NCBI GenBank assembly: GCA_945787435.1
Contig: CALZHX010000133.1
Span: 1-5,333, forward strand
DNA: 5,333 nucleotides
Reading direction: 5' to 3'
Source: an uncultured Woeseiaceae bacterium
Lineage (GTDB): Bacteria; Pseudomonadota; Gammaproteobacteria; Steroidobacterales; Woeseiaceae
Made by a program: the position numbers and the translations under genes. The notes under the pieces were generated by a model. That model saw only the letters and a program-made list of their open reading frames with translations. It ran no database searches and was not told the origin of the DNA. Below, piece after piece: positions 1 to 5,333 of this stretch. Numbering within the stretch: the first letter of the stretch is position 1; every line of letters begins with the position of its first letter.

Positions 1-718
1 CAAGCGCCATGTCGGCGCGGTTGTCGGCAGAGATCAACAACCGGAACGTGAGCTTCGCCCTTGCGCCAGCGCGGTCGGTTGCCGTGATTTCGACGTTGTA
101 GGGAGTAGCCTTTACGTCAGCATCGGTCGGCGTGCCTGACAGGACTCCGGTATTTTCATCTATGCCTAAGGACTCACCCTTTGGCAGTCCCTTGACACTG
201 AATCGCAGCACATCCCCATCATCGGGGTCAACAAAATTGTCCGCCAGTTCCAATCGATACGCAAAGTCCGCAATCGCCTCTTGATCCGCGACATCGCCGA
301 CCACGACCGGCGGAGAATTTGGTACATCTTCGATCTCGATAGTGACTTTCGCCCGCCGCGAATATCTCCTGCCGTCATACGCCCGGTATTCAAACGTGTC
401 GCTATCTTTGTTGCCGCCGTCATGTACATATCTGAATGTGCCGTCGTTCCTGAGTTCCAGGCTCCCATGTTTGGGGTCCCTCGAAAGGACCGCAGTCAGA
501 TCGTCGTTTTCAAGATCAAAATCATTGTCGAGGACGCTTTGGTTGCCGTTTGCAAGTATTTCAACCACACCGCCACGAAAGACCGTGGCAGAGTCACCAA
601 CCGCGAATGGTGGCCAACCGCTCGCCCAAAGCTGGGTGGTGGTGCCGAGCACCACGAAGGTCAGGGCCAGCCTGAATAGGTTACGCCCGCGCCTGGGCGT
701 CGATGTTGTCTCTCTCAA
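1..718 (-). CDS. Exported cadherin-like/Ig-like domain protein, N-terminal part (3' end beyond the left edge)
   Basis: The minus strand is open from 718 to base 1 (239 codons). It has no internal ATG start before residue 237, and there is an in-frame TAA just upstream of the TTG at 718-716. TTG is therefore the best start, with AAAGGGA seven bases ahead of it. Residues 1-32 form a signal peptide: an Arg-rich n-region (R2, R9, R10, R12, R16), a hydrophobic core LALTFVVLG, and likely cleavage after LWA. Residues ~39-130 match a bacterial cadherin-like (VCBS/Big_9-type) repeat, with GDSATV, SVLDNDFDLENDDL, HGSLELRNDGTFRYVHDG and DTFEYRAYDG; the many Asp residues suggest calcium binding. Residues ~134-230 match a putative Ig (He_PIG-type) domain, with NSPPVV, DPDDGDVLRFSVKGLP, GVLSGTPTDADV and VEITATDRAGA. 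Such proteins are usually secreted or surface adhesins or large multi-domain exported proteins. The rest of the protein, and so its specific role, lies outside the window. It is divergent from the acyltransferase operon, and no functional link is evident. Confidence 0.82.
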   Translation of the reverse strand, partial: MRETTSTPRRGRNLFRLALTFVVLGTTTQLWASGWPPFAVGDSATVFRGGVVEILANGNQSVLDNDFDLENDDLTAVLSRDPKHGSLELRNDGTFRYVHDGGNKDSDTFEYRAYDGRRYSRRAKVTIEIEDVPNSPPVVVGDVADQEAIADFAYRLELADNFVDPDDGDVLRFSVKGLPKGESLGIDENTGVLSGTPTDADVKATPYNVEITATDRAGARAKLTFRLLISADNRADMAL

Positions 719-725
719 AACGCTG

Positions 726-732
726 TCCCTTT
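726..732 (-). promoter_or_regulatory. Ribosome binding site that decides the TTG start
   Basis: Read on the minus strand this is AAAGGGA, seven bases before the TTG at 718-716. The adjoining in-frame TAA rules out a longer frame, and no ATG or GTG lies between here and the signal peptide. The site therefore supports TTG initiation of the exported Ig-like protein. Confidence 0.6.
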
Positions 733-852
733 AAAGTGTCTTGTTGTTTTGCGGGTTCGCGTACGGTCGAGTTTAGCGGATCGATGCCCCAGGGAAAAGA
801 CATAATACTTTTAGTAATTATGGTAAATATCTGAATTAGAAGGCTTTGTGGC

Positions 853-868
853 TACGTCAGATACGTCA
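853..868. repeat. Tandem TACGTCA direct repeat upstream of the acyltransferase
   Basis: TACGTCA occurs at 853-859 and again at 862-868, a 9-base period, 42 bases ahead of the acyltransferase start codon. Two identical 7-mers side by side in an intergenic region could be a regulator half-site pair. No known operator is recognised, and chance is possible. Confidence 0.3.
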
Positions 869-909
869 CAGAACTGCCGCTCCCCGAATGATAGTCTCGC
901 TTTGTCATA

Positions 910-2991
910 ATGCAATTTCGTTCCTTCCAAATGGCAAATTCAGCACACACAATTCCTTTCCGGCGTGATATTCAAGGCCTCAGGGCCATTGCGATTGCGC
1001 TCGTCGTGCTCGCTCATGCCCATGTGCCCGGATTTGCGGGCGGTTTCGTCGGTGTCGATGTGTTCTTCGTGCTGTCCGGGTACCTGATCACGGGGCTGTT
1101 GGTGCGAGAGAGGCTGTCGACCGGCGGGATTCGATACAGCCAGTTCCTTTCACGGCGGCTTCGGCGACTGCTTCCAGCAATGCTCGTGATGCTGATCGTG
1201 ATTCTCGTATTGGCAACACTCCTGTTATCTGCCTATGAGACGCGTATGCAGACAGGTTCTTTCGTCTATGCCGCAACCTGGACCAGCAATTTCTTCTTCG
1301 CGTTCTCCGAATTCGACTACTTCTCCGCGCTGCAGGCAAAAGACCTGTTCCTGCACACCTGGTCCCTGGGCGTAGAAGAGCAGTTCTACATTGTCTGGCC
1401 CTGGCTCGTTGTGGTCGCGTTTGCCTTTCTGGGGGCTGGAAGAAACGCGAGCAACGGGAAGAAACCGCTTCTTTACCTGCTGGCGACGGTCTTCGCCGTC
1501 AGCCTGGCATTGTGCCTGCACTGGTCAGAGTATGGACCATTACTGAGCTTCTACATGATGCCGGCCAGAGGCTGGCAATTTGCCATGGGCGCAGCAGTGT
1601 TCGTGTGGTTCCACAATTTCGGTAAGGCGAATACCAGTGTGGAAGAACATTCGCTGTCGGCAGTGCCGAGTTCATTGATTGGTGTGATCGGAGTGCTGCT
1701 GATTGTTGGCAGCGCCATGCTGCTGGATGCAGATCTTGCTTATCCCGGCTTGTACGCATTGTTGCCGTCGAGCGGTGCTTTGCTGGTAATTCTGGCCGGG
1801 CAAAAGTCTGCTTCTTCGGTCTCAAATCGAGTACTCGCGAGCGAATACTTCGTTTGGGTGGGGGATCGATCTTACTCATTGTATTTATGGCACTGGCCGG
1901 TGCTACTCCTGGGCGACGCATTTGGAGTGACGCGCGGAGTGGTCGGAACGGCTGCCCTCATCGCCGTTTCCTTGTTTCTGGCGAGCGCCAGCTACCAATT
2001 GGTCGAGCGGCCGTTCTGGAAAGGGAGGTTTAGCAACGCGAGCGCGCATCGCACTGTGTTTGCTTCTGTTGCCTCCATGGCCGTCGTCGTCGCGGCAGCC
2101 TATGGCCTGCACACCAATGTCTATGGATCGGCGCAGTTAGTAGCCGGACAGGACAATTACAATCCGCGATTGGACAGGCCGTTTATTTACGACCTGGACA
2201 CGGAGTGCGACACGTACGTCAGGACTTCGGAATTGGTGCCGTGCAGCGAGAGTGAAAAGGACGCCAAACACACAGTCGTGTTGCTGGGTGACAGCATCGG
2301 CGCGCAATGGGCCGATTTGCTGACTGAGGTGTACTCGCAACCGGACTGGCGAGTGACGGTTTTGACGAAATCTGCCTGCGCAATCGTCGACGAGGAATAC
2401 TACTACGCGCCCGTGGGCGGCACCTATGACGTCTGTTCCGACTGGCGCGAAACCGCGATCGAACACCTGGTGAAGACGAGACCGGACATCGTGTTCGTCG
2501 GCAGCTCGGCACATTACGAATTCACGTCAACGCAATGGACTGACGGCGTTGGCCGAATTCTGGAACCGCTCAGTGAAGCTGCGAAGCAGGTTGTCCTCAT
2601 ACCGGGAACTCCGGCGCTTAGTTTCAACGGTCCTGCTTGCCTGGAGTCGCCGTACCGTTTTTCCTTTCGCCTGACTGACAGTCGTCGAGAGTGCGAAGAA
2701 GCGATGGTGAGTACGGACAGCGACGACGTTGCGTCATACTTGGAGATTGCGGCGAACCGCATCGACAATGTATCAGTCCTGAATCTCAATAGTATTGTTT
2801 GCCCGGATAAGCGCTGCGCGGCACAGAGCATGGACGGACTGACCGTATTTCGAGATGACAAGCATCTGACAGTTTCATTCATAAGGTCGCAGCTGCCCAA
2901 TGTTCTGCATCGTCTTCAGCGATTGCAGGTCGGGCCAGATTATATAAAAGACGCGGCAACGGTCGCAGCGTCTAACGGAACCGCAAGATGA
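910..2991 (+). CDS. AT3-SGNH membrane O-acyltransferase (OafA/YrhL family)
   Basis: A 693-residue two-domain enzyme predicted to O-acylate (typically O-acetylate) a cell-envelope glycan. Residues ~14-370 are the acyltransferase-3 membrane domain. It opens with FRRDIQGLRAIAIALVVLAH, giving the family R-x10-H motif (R25, H36), then GGFVGVDVFFVLSGYLIT (44-61), SRRLRRLLPA (81-90), HTWSLGVEEQFYIVWP (149-164) and SYSLYLWHWPVLLL (321-334), with about ten hydrophobic segments. A further membrane span at ~382-400 leads to a periplasmic SGNH-type domain. That domain has VVLLGDSIGAQWADLL (GDS at 460-462, nucleophile S462) and FRDDKHL (D649 and H652 as the D-x-x-H pair). Eight Cys (433, 445, 490, 509, 577, 595, 631, 636) lie in the SGNH part, which fits disulfides outside the membrane. 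Length is usual for the fused family. An in-frame TAG at 892-894 limits the start to 910 or the ATG at 931 (M8); neither has a clear Shine-Dalgarno site, and 931 is a fair alternative. The stop overlaps the next gene. The acceptor glycan cannot be told from sequence. Confidence 0.95.
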   Translation: MQFRSFQMANSAHTIPFRRDIQGLRAIAIALVVLAHAHVPGFAGGFVGVDVFFVLSGYLITGLLVRERLSTGGIRYSQFLSRRLRRLLPAMLVMLIVILVLATLLLSAYETRMQTGSFVYAATWTSNFFFAFSEFDYFSALQAKDLFLHTWSLGVEEQFYIVWPWLVVVAFAFLGAGRNASNGKKPLLYLLATVFAVSLALCLHWSEYGPLLSFYMMPARGWQFAMGAAVFVWFHNFGKANTSVEEHSLSAVPSSLIGVIGVLLIVGSAMLLDADLAYPGLYALLPSSGALLVILAGQKSASSVSNRVLASEYFVWVGDRSYSLYLWHWPVLLLGDAFGVTRGVVGTAALIAVSLFLASASYQLVERPFWKGRFSNASAHRTVFASVASMAVVVAAAYGLHTNVYGSAQLVAGQDNYNPRLDRPFIYDLDTECDTYVRTSELVPCSESEKDAKHTVVLLGDSIGAQWADLLTEVYSQPDWRVTVLTKSACAIVDEEYYYAPVGGTYDVCSDWRETAIEHLVKTRPDIVFVGSSAHYEFTSTQWTDGVGRILEPLSEAAKQVVLIPGTPALSFNGPACLESPYRFSFRLTDSRRECEEAMVSTDSDDVASYLEIAANRIDNVSVLNLNSIVCPDKRCAAQSMDGLTVFRDDKHLTVSFIRSQLPNVLHRLQRLQVGPDYIKDAATVAASNGTAR
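2988..2991 (+). promoter_or_regulatory. ATGA stop/start overlap (translational coupling)
   Basis: The ATG of the GT-C/TPR gene (2988-2990) overlaps the TGA of the acyltransferase (2989-2991). The upstream bases GGAACCGCAAG give only a weak ribosome site. Translation of the second gene therefore probably depends on termination-reinitiation from the first, which would keep the two membrane proteins at linked levels. Confidence 0.75.
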
Positions 2992-5093
2992 GTATCGACA
3001 GGTCAACTATCGTCACGCTGGCAATTCTTGCGGTTGTCTCAATCCTGACCGTGGCGACGTATCTCCCCGGTCTGTCGGGACCACTGCTGCTGGATGACCT
3101 GCCTCAGCTCGATCCCTTGATCCAGCAAAGCGCGGACTACCCGACGGAACTTTTCGGCAATCATATTCTTAGTACCAGCGGGCCAACGGGCAGGCCCGTG
3201 GCGATGGCCACTTTTATCGCCGACGCCGTCACCCATGGACCGGATATCTGGTGGTGGAAATTCAGTAATCTCATGTTGCATCTGACCAGTGGGCTTCTTG
3301 TTTGCTGGTTGACTGCGCTGCTGTTGCAGGCGTTACCAAAGAAGACGGGCGTCGATCCGTGGATAGCCGGAGTAATTGTCGGTGGGCTGTGGCTGCTGCA
3401 TCCGATTCAGGTCAGCACGGTGTTATACACTGTTCAGCGCATGACCGAATTGTCGACCCTGTTCGTGCTTGCGGGGCTAATCTGTTACGTGAAAGGCCGG
3501 CTTCTTCAAGATCGATCAGCTGTCTCCGGCTGGATATTGATCGCTATTGGCTTCTTTGTATTCTATCCCCTGGGTGTCTTCAGCAAGGAAAACGCGCTGA
3601 TCTATCCTGTCTACTGTTCGCTGCTTGAGCTCGTTGTTCTTCAGTTTCGCGGTCCGCTCCAGGTAAAACGACAGGTCAGGATTTTTCACGGTGTGCTTTT
3701 CACGGGCTACGCTCTGGCTGCTGTTCTGGTTCTGGCAAATTTTTCGAACATCGTTCTGGAGAGCTATGCAACTCGTGACTTCACGCTGGGCGAGCGCGTA
3801 CTGACTCAGTTTCGAGTTGTCGCGACGTACCTGTCACAAATTCTGTTGCCAATGCAACGCAGCATGGGCTTCTTTCACGATGACGTTGCTGTTTCAACCG
3901 GTCTGTTCTCCCCTGATACTACGCTGATTTCGGCCCTGCTCGTCGTGGCCCTGGTTGCCAGTGGTTTCATCTTTCGCCGGAAGCTGCCTCTCTTCGCATT
4001 CGGCGTCCTGTTCTTCTTTGCATCGCACGTGGTTGAGTCATCTGTGCTCGGCCTGGAGTTGATGTTCGAACACCGAAATTACACAGGTACGTTCGGAATC
4101 TTCATCGCCATCATGGCCCTGGCGCTGCATGCGCAGGAGGAGCGCCAGAATGTAGCGGTCGGCGCCGTGATAATTATCCTGGCGCTCAGCTTCCTGACCT
4201 GGCAACGGTCACTTACCTGGTCCTCCCCGGAAACTTTGTATGAGTACGCGTACGCCACACATCCGGATTCCCCACGTGTGAATCTTGTTTATGCAAATGC
4301 GTTTGCTGCCGCGGGTAATTTCGGCCGTGCTCGCACGTTCCTGGAGAAAGTCGCGCCAGGTCCCGGTGCGGATCTACATGGCCTGTTTCTTGATTGTCTC
4401 GAGCACAAGCGCATTGATGAAAATGCTTTGAACCGGATTTCTTCGTTCGATGGCGGTGTTGTCGATGGCCACGCAACATCCAGCGCAGATCTGCTGGTGC
4501 AAGAGGTAGTCGGTGGGCGATGTAGCGCTCCAAGGCAGTCGCTTGTCGAAGCTCTTGCGATCTTATCTAAGTCGCGTGGTCGCACTGTTGATGATAATAG
4601 GTCTATCCTGTTCACAAAGGCGAAGTTGCTCGAATCGATGAGCGATATCGACGCGGCCGTAGGGCAGTACGTCGCGGCCCAGGGCTTGTCGAAAAACGAT
4701 GCTCTGCCTTTGTATCTCGCTGCCGACACATTGATCAGGTTCGGTCGGCTCACCGAGGCGCGCGACCTGCTGCTAGAAGCGCATGAATTGGAGAAAAGCG
4801 CAGGAATCCAGCGCAAGGGTACGGCACAACGCATTTACACAGGTCTTGCCAACATTTATGAGGCTGAAAAGAAATACGAGGAAGCTTTGGACGTTTATGC
4901 CGAAGCGATGACGTCGCTGCCGGGACGAGTGCAATTCCGTGTCAATGCAGCAGAGATTCTGCTGCGTCTGCAACGGTATGATGAAGTGACCCAATTGCTG
5001 GCAGACACTCGCGGCCATGACTATGTGGATATGGATCAAAATGCGTATGCGTTACAGCGCATATCAACAAAGCTGTCGCAACCAGAGCAATAG
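2988..5093 (+). CDS. Multi-spanning GT-C-like (TMTC/PMT-type) membrane protein with C-terminal TPR region
   Basis: A 701-residue protein. Residues 1-~405 hold about eleven hydrophobic segments; residues ~410-701 are soluble and repeat-like. The first extracytoplasmic loop carries GPLLLDDLPQLDP (acidic pair D36, D37), as expected for the catalytic Asp site of GT-C glycosyltransferases. Other blocks recall TMTC/PMT-like proteins: GRPVAMATF (68-76), WLLHPIQVSTVLYTVQRMTE (135-154), FSKENALIYP (198-207), GERVLTQFRVVATYLSQILLP (268-288), HDDVAVSTGLFSPDTTL (297-313), and VVESSVLGLELMFEHRNY (348-365). TPR-like helix pairs are visible near 430-455, 572-600, 612-641 and 648-673 (for example YTGLANIYEAEKKYEEALDVYAEA). 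Residues ~456-535 are not clearly repetitive. By family knowledge this would transfer a sugar from a polyprenyl-phosphate donor to a protein or glycan on the periplasmic side, with the TPRs binding the acceptor or a partner; that is inference. It sits between an acyltransferase (4-base overlap) and a DPM1-like glycosyltransferase start (12-base gap). Databases may simply label it a TPR-containing membrane protein. Confidence 0.85.
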   Translation: MSIDRSTIVTLAILAVVSILTVATYLPGLSGPLLLDDLPQLDPLIQQSADYPTELFGNHILSTSGPTGRPVAMATFIADAVTHGPDIWWWKFSNLMLHLTSGLLVCWLTALLLQALPKKTGVDPWIAGVIVGGLWLLHPIQVSTVLYTVQRMTELSTLFVLAGLICYVKGRLLQDRSAVSGWILIAIGFFVFYPLGVFSKENALIYPVYCSLLELVVLQFRGPLQVKRQVRIFHGVLFTGYALAAVLVLANFSNIVLESYATRDFTLGERVLTQFRVVATYLSQILLPMQRSMGFFHDDVAVSTGLFSPDTTLISALLVVALVASGFIFRRKLPLFAFGVLFFFASHVVESSVLGLELMFEHRNYTGTFGIFIAIMALALHAQEERQNVAVGAVIIILALSFLTWQRSLTWSSPETLYEYAYATHPDSPRVNLVYANAFAAAGNFGRARTFLEKVAPGPGADLHGLFLDCLEHKRIDENALNRISSFDGGVVDGHATSSADLLVQEVVGGRCSAPRQSLVEALAILSKSRGRTVDDNRSILFTKAKLLESMSDIDAAVGQYVAAQGLSKNDALPLYLAADTLIRFGRLTEARDLLLEAHELEKSAGIQRKGTAQRIYTGLANIYEAEKKYEEALDVYAEAMTSLPGRVQFRVNAAEILLRLQRYDEVTQLLADTRGHDYVDMDQNAYALQRISTKLSQPEQ

Positions 5094-5105
5094 AGATATT
5101 TAGTG

Positions 5106-5264
5106 ATGAGTGAAAAAAATGCATTTCTTCTCGCGGTTGTGCCCTGTCTGAATGAAGAGCAGACCATCGGCGAGGTTGTCGCAAACATCCCGCGAAGTAT
5201 TGATGGCATAGGCAGAATCGAAGTACTTGTATTCGACGACCCGGGCAAGCCGTTCGTTGTGTGA
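5106..5264 (+). pseudogene. Family-2 glycosyltransferase (DPM1-like), N-terminal fragment cut at the DD motif
   Basis: From ATG 5106 the frame encodes 52 residues. The first 45 are a textbook GT2 (GT-A fold) start: AFLLAVVPCLNEEQTIGEVV, then NIPRSIDGIGRIEVLVFDD. The P-C-L-N-E-E-x-T-I nucleotide-binding block and the EVLVxDD strand are those of polyprenyl-phosphate sugar synthases and relatives. After D45 the expected GS-x-D is replaced by PGKPFVV and a TGA at 5262-5264, so the catalytic domain (normally over 200 residues) is gone. The gene begins 12 bases after the GT-C/TPR stop, with a weak AGAG ribosome site at 5092-5095; GTG at 5103 is an in-frame alternative start. As the third gene of the operon it would supply a lipid-linked sugar donor to the GT-C protein (inference). 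The break coincides with the start of homology to a sigma factor on the other strand, so the intact gene may exist in the organism and be cut here only by a chimeric join. Confidence 0.8.
5220..5240. other. Junction between two unrelated loci
   Basis: These 21 bases read as EVLVFDD in the plus-strand GT2 frame and as VVEYKYF in the minus-strand sigma frame, codon against codon. Both are conserved family motifs. GT2 homology stops at the right end and sigma homology stops at the left end. The breakpoint therefore lies within or at the edges of a short stretch shared by both parents, with the right-hand partner inverted. No target-site duplication, terminal inverted repeat or transposase is seen near it. 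Confidence 0.65.
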
Positions 5265-5333
5265 TTCCAGGCGGTTCAGTGCCTCATCCAGTTCGAGCAA
5301 TGTGCTGTCGCGCGCATCGGCCGGCAGTTCCTC

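Larger units (their letters stand above)
719..909. other. Divergent intergenic region with AT-rich core
   Basis: These 191 bases separate the minus-strand exported protein from the plus-strand acyltransferase operon, so promoters for both should lie here. The stretch 801-840 is strongly AT-rich compared with its surroundings. It holds weak -10-like hexamers: CATAAT at 801-806 on plus, and TATTAT at 807-802 on minus. Neither has a good -35 partner at 16-18 bases, so I make no specific promoter call. I see no ORF, terminator hairpin or recognisable riboswitch. A short direct repeat at 853-868 is listed separately. Confidence 0.5.
5100..5333 (-). pseudogene. ECF sigma factor fragment (TIGR02999-like), truncated before the region-4 HTH
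   Basis: Reading the minus strand from the right edge gives EELPADARDSTLLELDEALN, then RLESHNERLARVVEYKYF, ending at TTC (5222-5220). This matches the linker and first region-4 helix of the ECF sigma subgroup found in gammaproteobacteria and others (typically LDEALxRLxxxxxRxARVVExRYFGGL). The expected GGL-x-x-EE-x-A helix-turn-helix that reads the -35 element is absent. The frame instead runs on into the antisense of the glycosyltransferase (DSAYAINTSRD...) to a stop at 5102-5100, a tail with no sigma character. As it stands the product could not bind promoter DNA normally. The 5' part of the gene, about two thirds of a usual ~190-residue protein, lies beyond the right edge. No link in function to the glycan genes is implied, because the fragment may come from another locus. 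Confidence 0.72.

Noticed and set aside
166..468. Minus-strand 100-residue open frame
   Set aside because: It is the wrong minus-strand frame inside the TTG-initiated gene. Its sequence is low in hydrophobic pattern and matches no family.
281..734. Plus-strand open frames at 281-679 and 342-734
   Set aside because: They lie antisense to the exported Ig-like gene, have no recognisable motif, and are Arg/Ser/Pro-rich as expected of shadow frames. The minus-strand frame gives a signal peptide and two domains.
801..830. sigma-70 promoter candidates on either strand in the AT-rich core
   Set aside because: CATAAT (plus) and TATTAT (minus) have no convincing -35 element at 16-18 bases. TTTACC on minus is only 14 bases away, so no specific promoter was called.
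2137..2514. Minus-strand 125-residue frame, and other antisense frames under the two large genes
   Set aside because: They overlap strongly supported membrane-protein genes, have Arg/His-rich compositions typical of antisense of GC-rich coding DNA, and show no domain.
5094..5105. Terminator after the GT-C/TPR gene
   Set aside because: Only 12 bases separate its stop from the glycosyltransferase start, with no hairpin or T-run. The operon evidently continues.
5106..5264. A genuine 52-residue small protein
   Set aside because: The first 45 residues are a clear GT2 N-terminus, and the last seven come from antisense of the sigma-factor fragment, so it is a truncated gene rather than a small-protein gene.

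Overview
The window looks like a bacterial chromosomal segment, probably from a Gram-negative proteobacterium. By eye the GC content is in the mid-50s. The evidence is the gene families present: an exported protein with bacterial cadherin-like and Ig-like domains, an integral-membrane AT3-SGNH acyltransferase, a GT-C/TPR membrane protein, a family-2 glycosyltransferase, and an ECF sigma-factor fragment of the type common in gammaproteobacteria such as the Xanthomonadales and Woeseia groups. The taxonomic guess is inference. No rRNA, tRNA, CRISPR array, insertion sequence or phage gene is visible.

Layout. (1) Bases 1-718, minus strand: the N-terminal 239 residues of a secreted protein with a signal peptide, one Asp-rich cadherin-like domain and one putative Ig domain. 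It most likely starts at TTG and runs off the left edge. Standard ATG-based calling would miss it. (2) Bases 719-909: a divergent intergenic region with an AT-rich core and a short TACGTCA direct repeat. (3) Bases 910-2991, plus strand: a full-length acyltransferase with an AT3 membrane domain and a periplasmic SGNH domain. (4) Bases 2988-5093, plus strand: a 701-residue multi-spanning GT-C-like protein with a C-terminal TPR region, coupled to gene 3 by an ATGA overlap. (5) From 5106, plus strand: the first ~45 residues of a DPM1-like family-2 glycosyltransferase, which breaks off exactly at its Asp-Asp metal/nucleotide motif. (6) Bases 5220-5333, minus strand: part of an ECF sigma factor that breaks off exactly where its region-4 helix-turn-helix should begin.

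How the genes may work together (inference). The acyltransferase, the GT-C/TPR protein and the family-2 glycosyltransferase form one tight plus-strand operon. A DPM1-like enzyme typically makes a polyprenyl-phosphate sugar in the cytoplasm. A GT-C enzyme uses that donor on the periplasmic side. An AT3-SGNH protein O-acylates glycans outside the membrane. Together they resemble a small module for making and decorating a cell-envelope glycan or glycoprotein.

The most unusual point is the junction at 5220-5240. Two unrelated genes on opposite strands share the same ~21 bases and both lose homology there. This is either a real inverted rearrangement or a chimeric join made in assembly or amplification. 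Sequence to the right of about 5240 should not be assumed to belong to the same locus.
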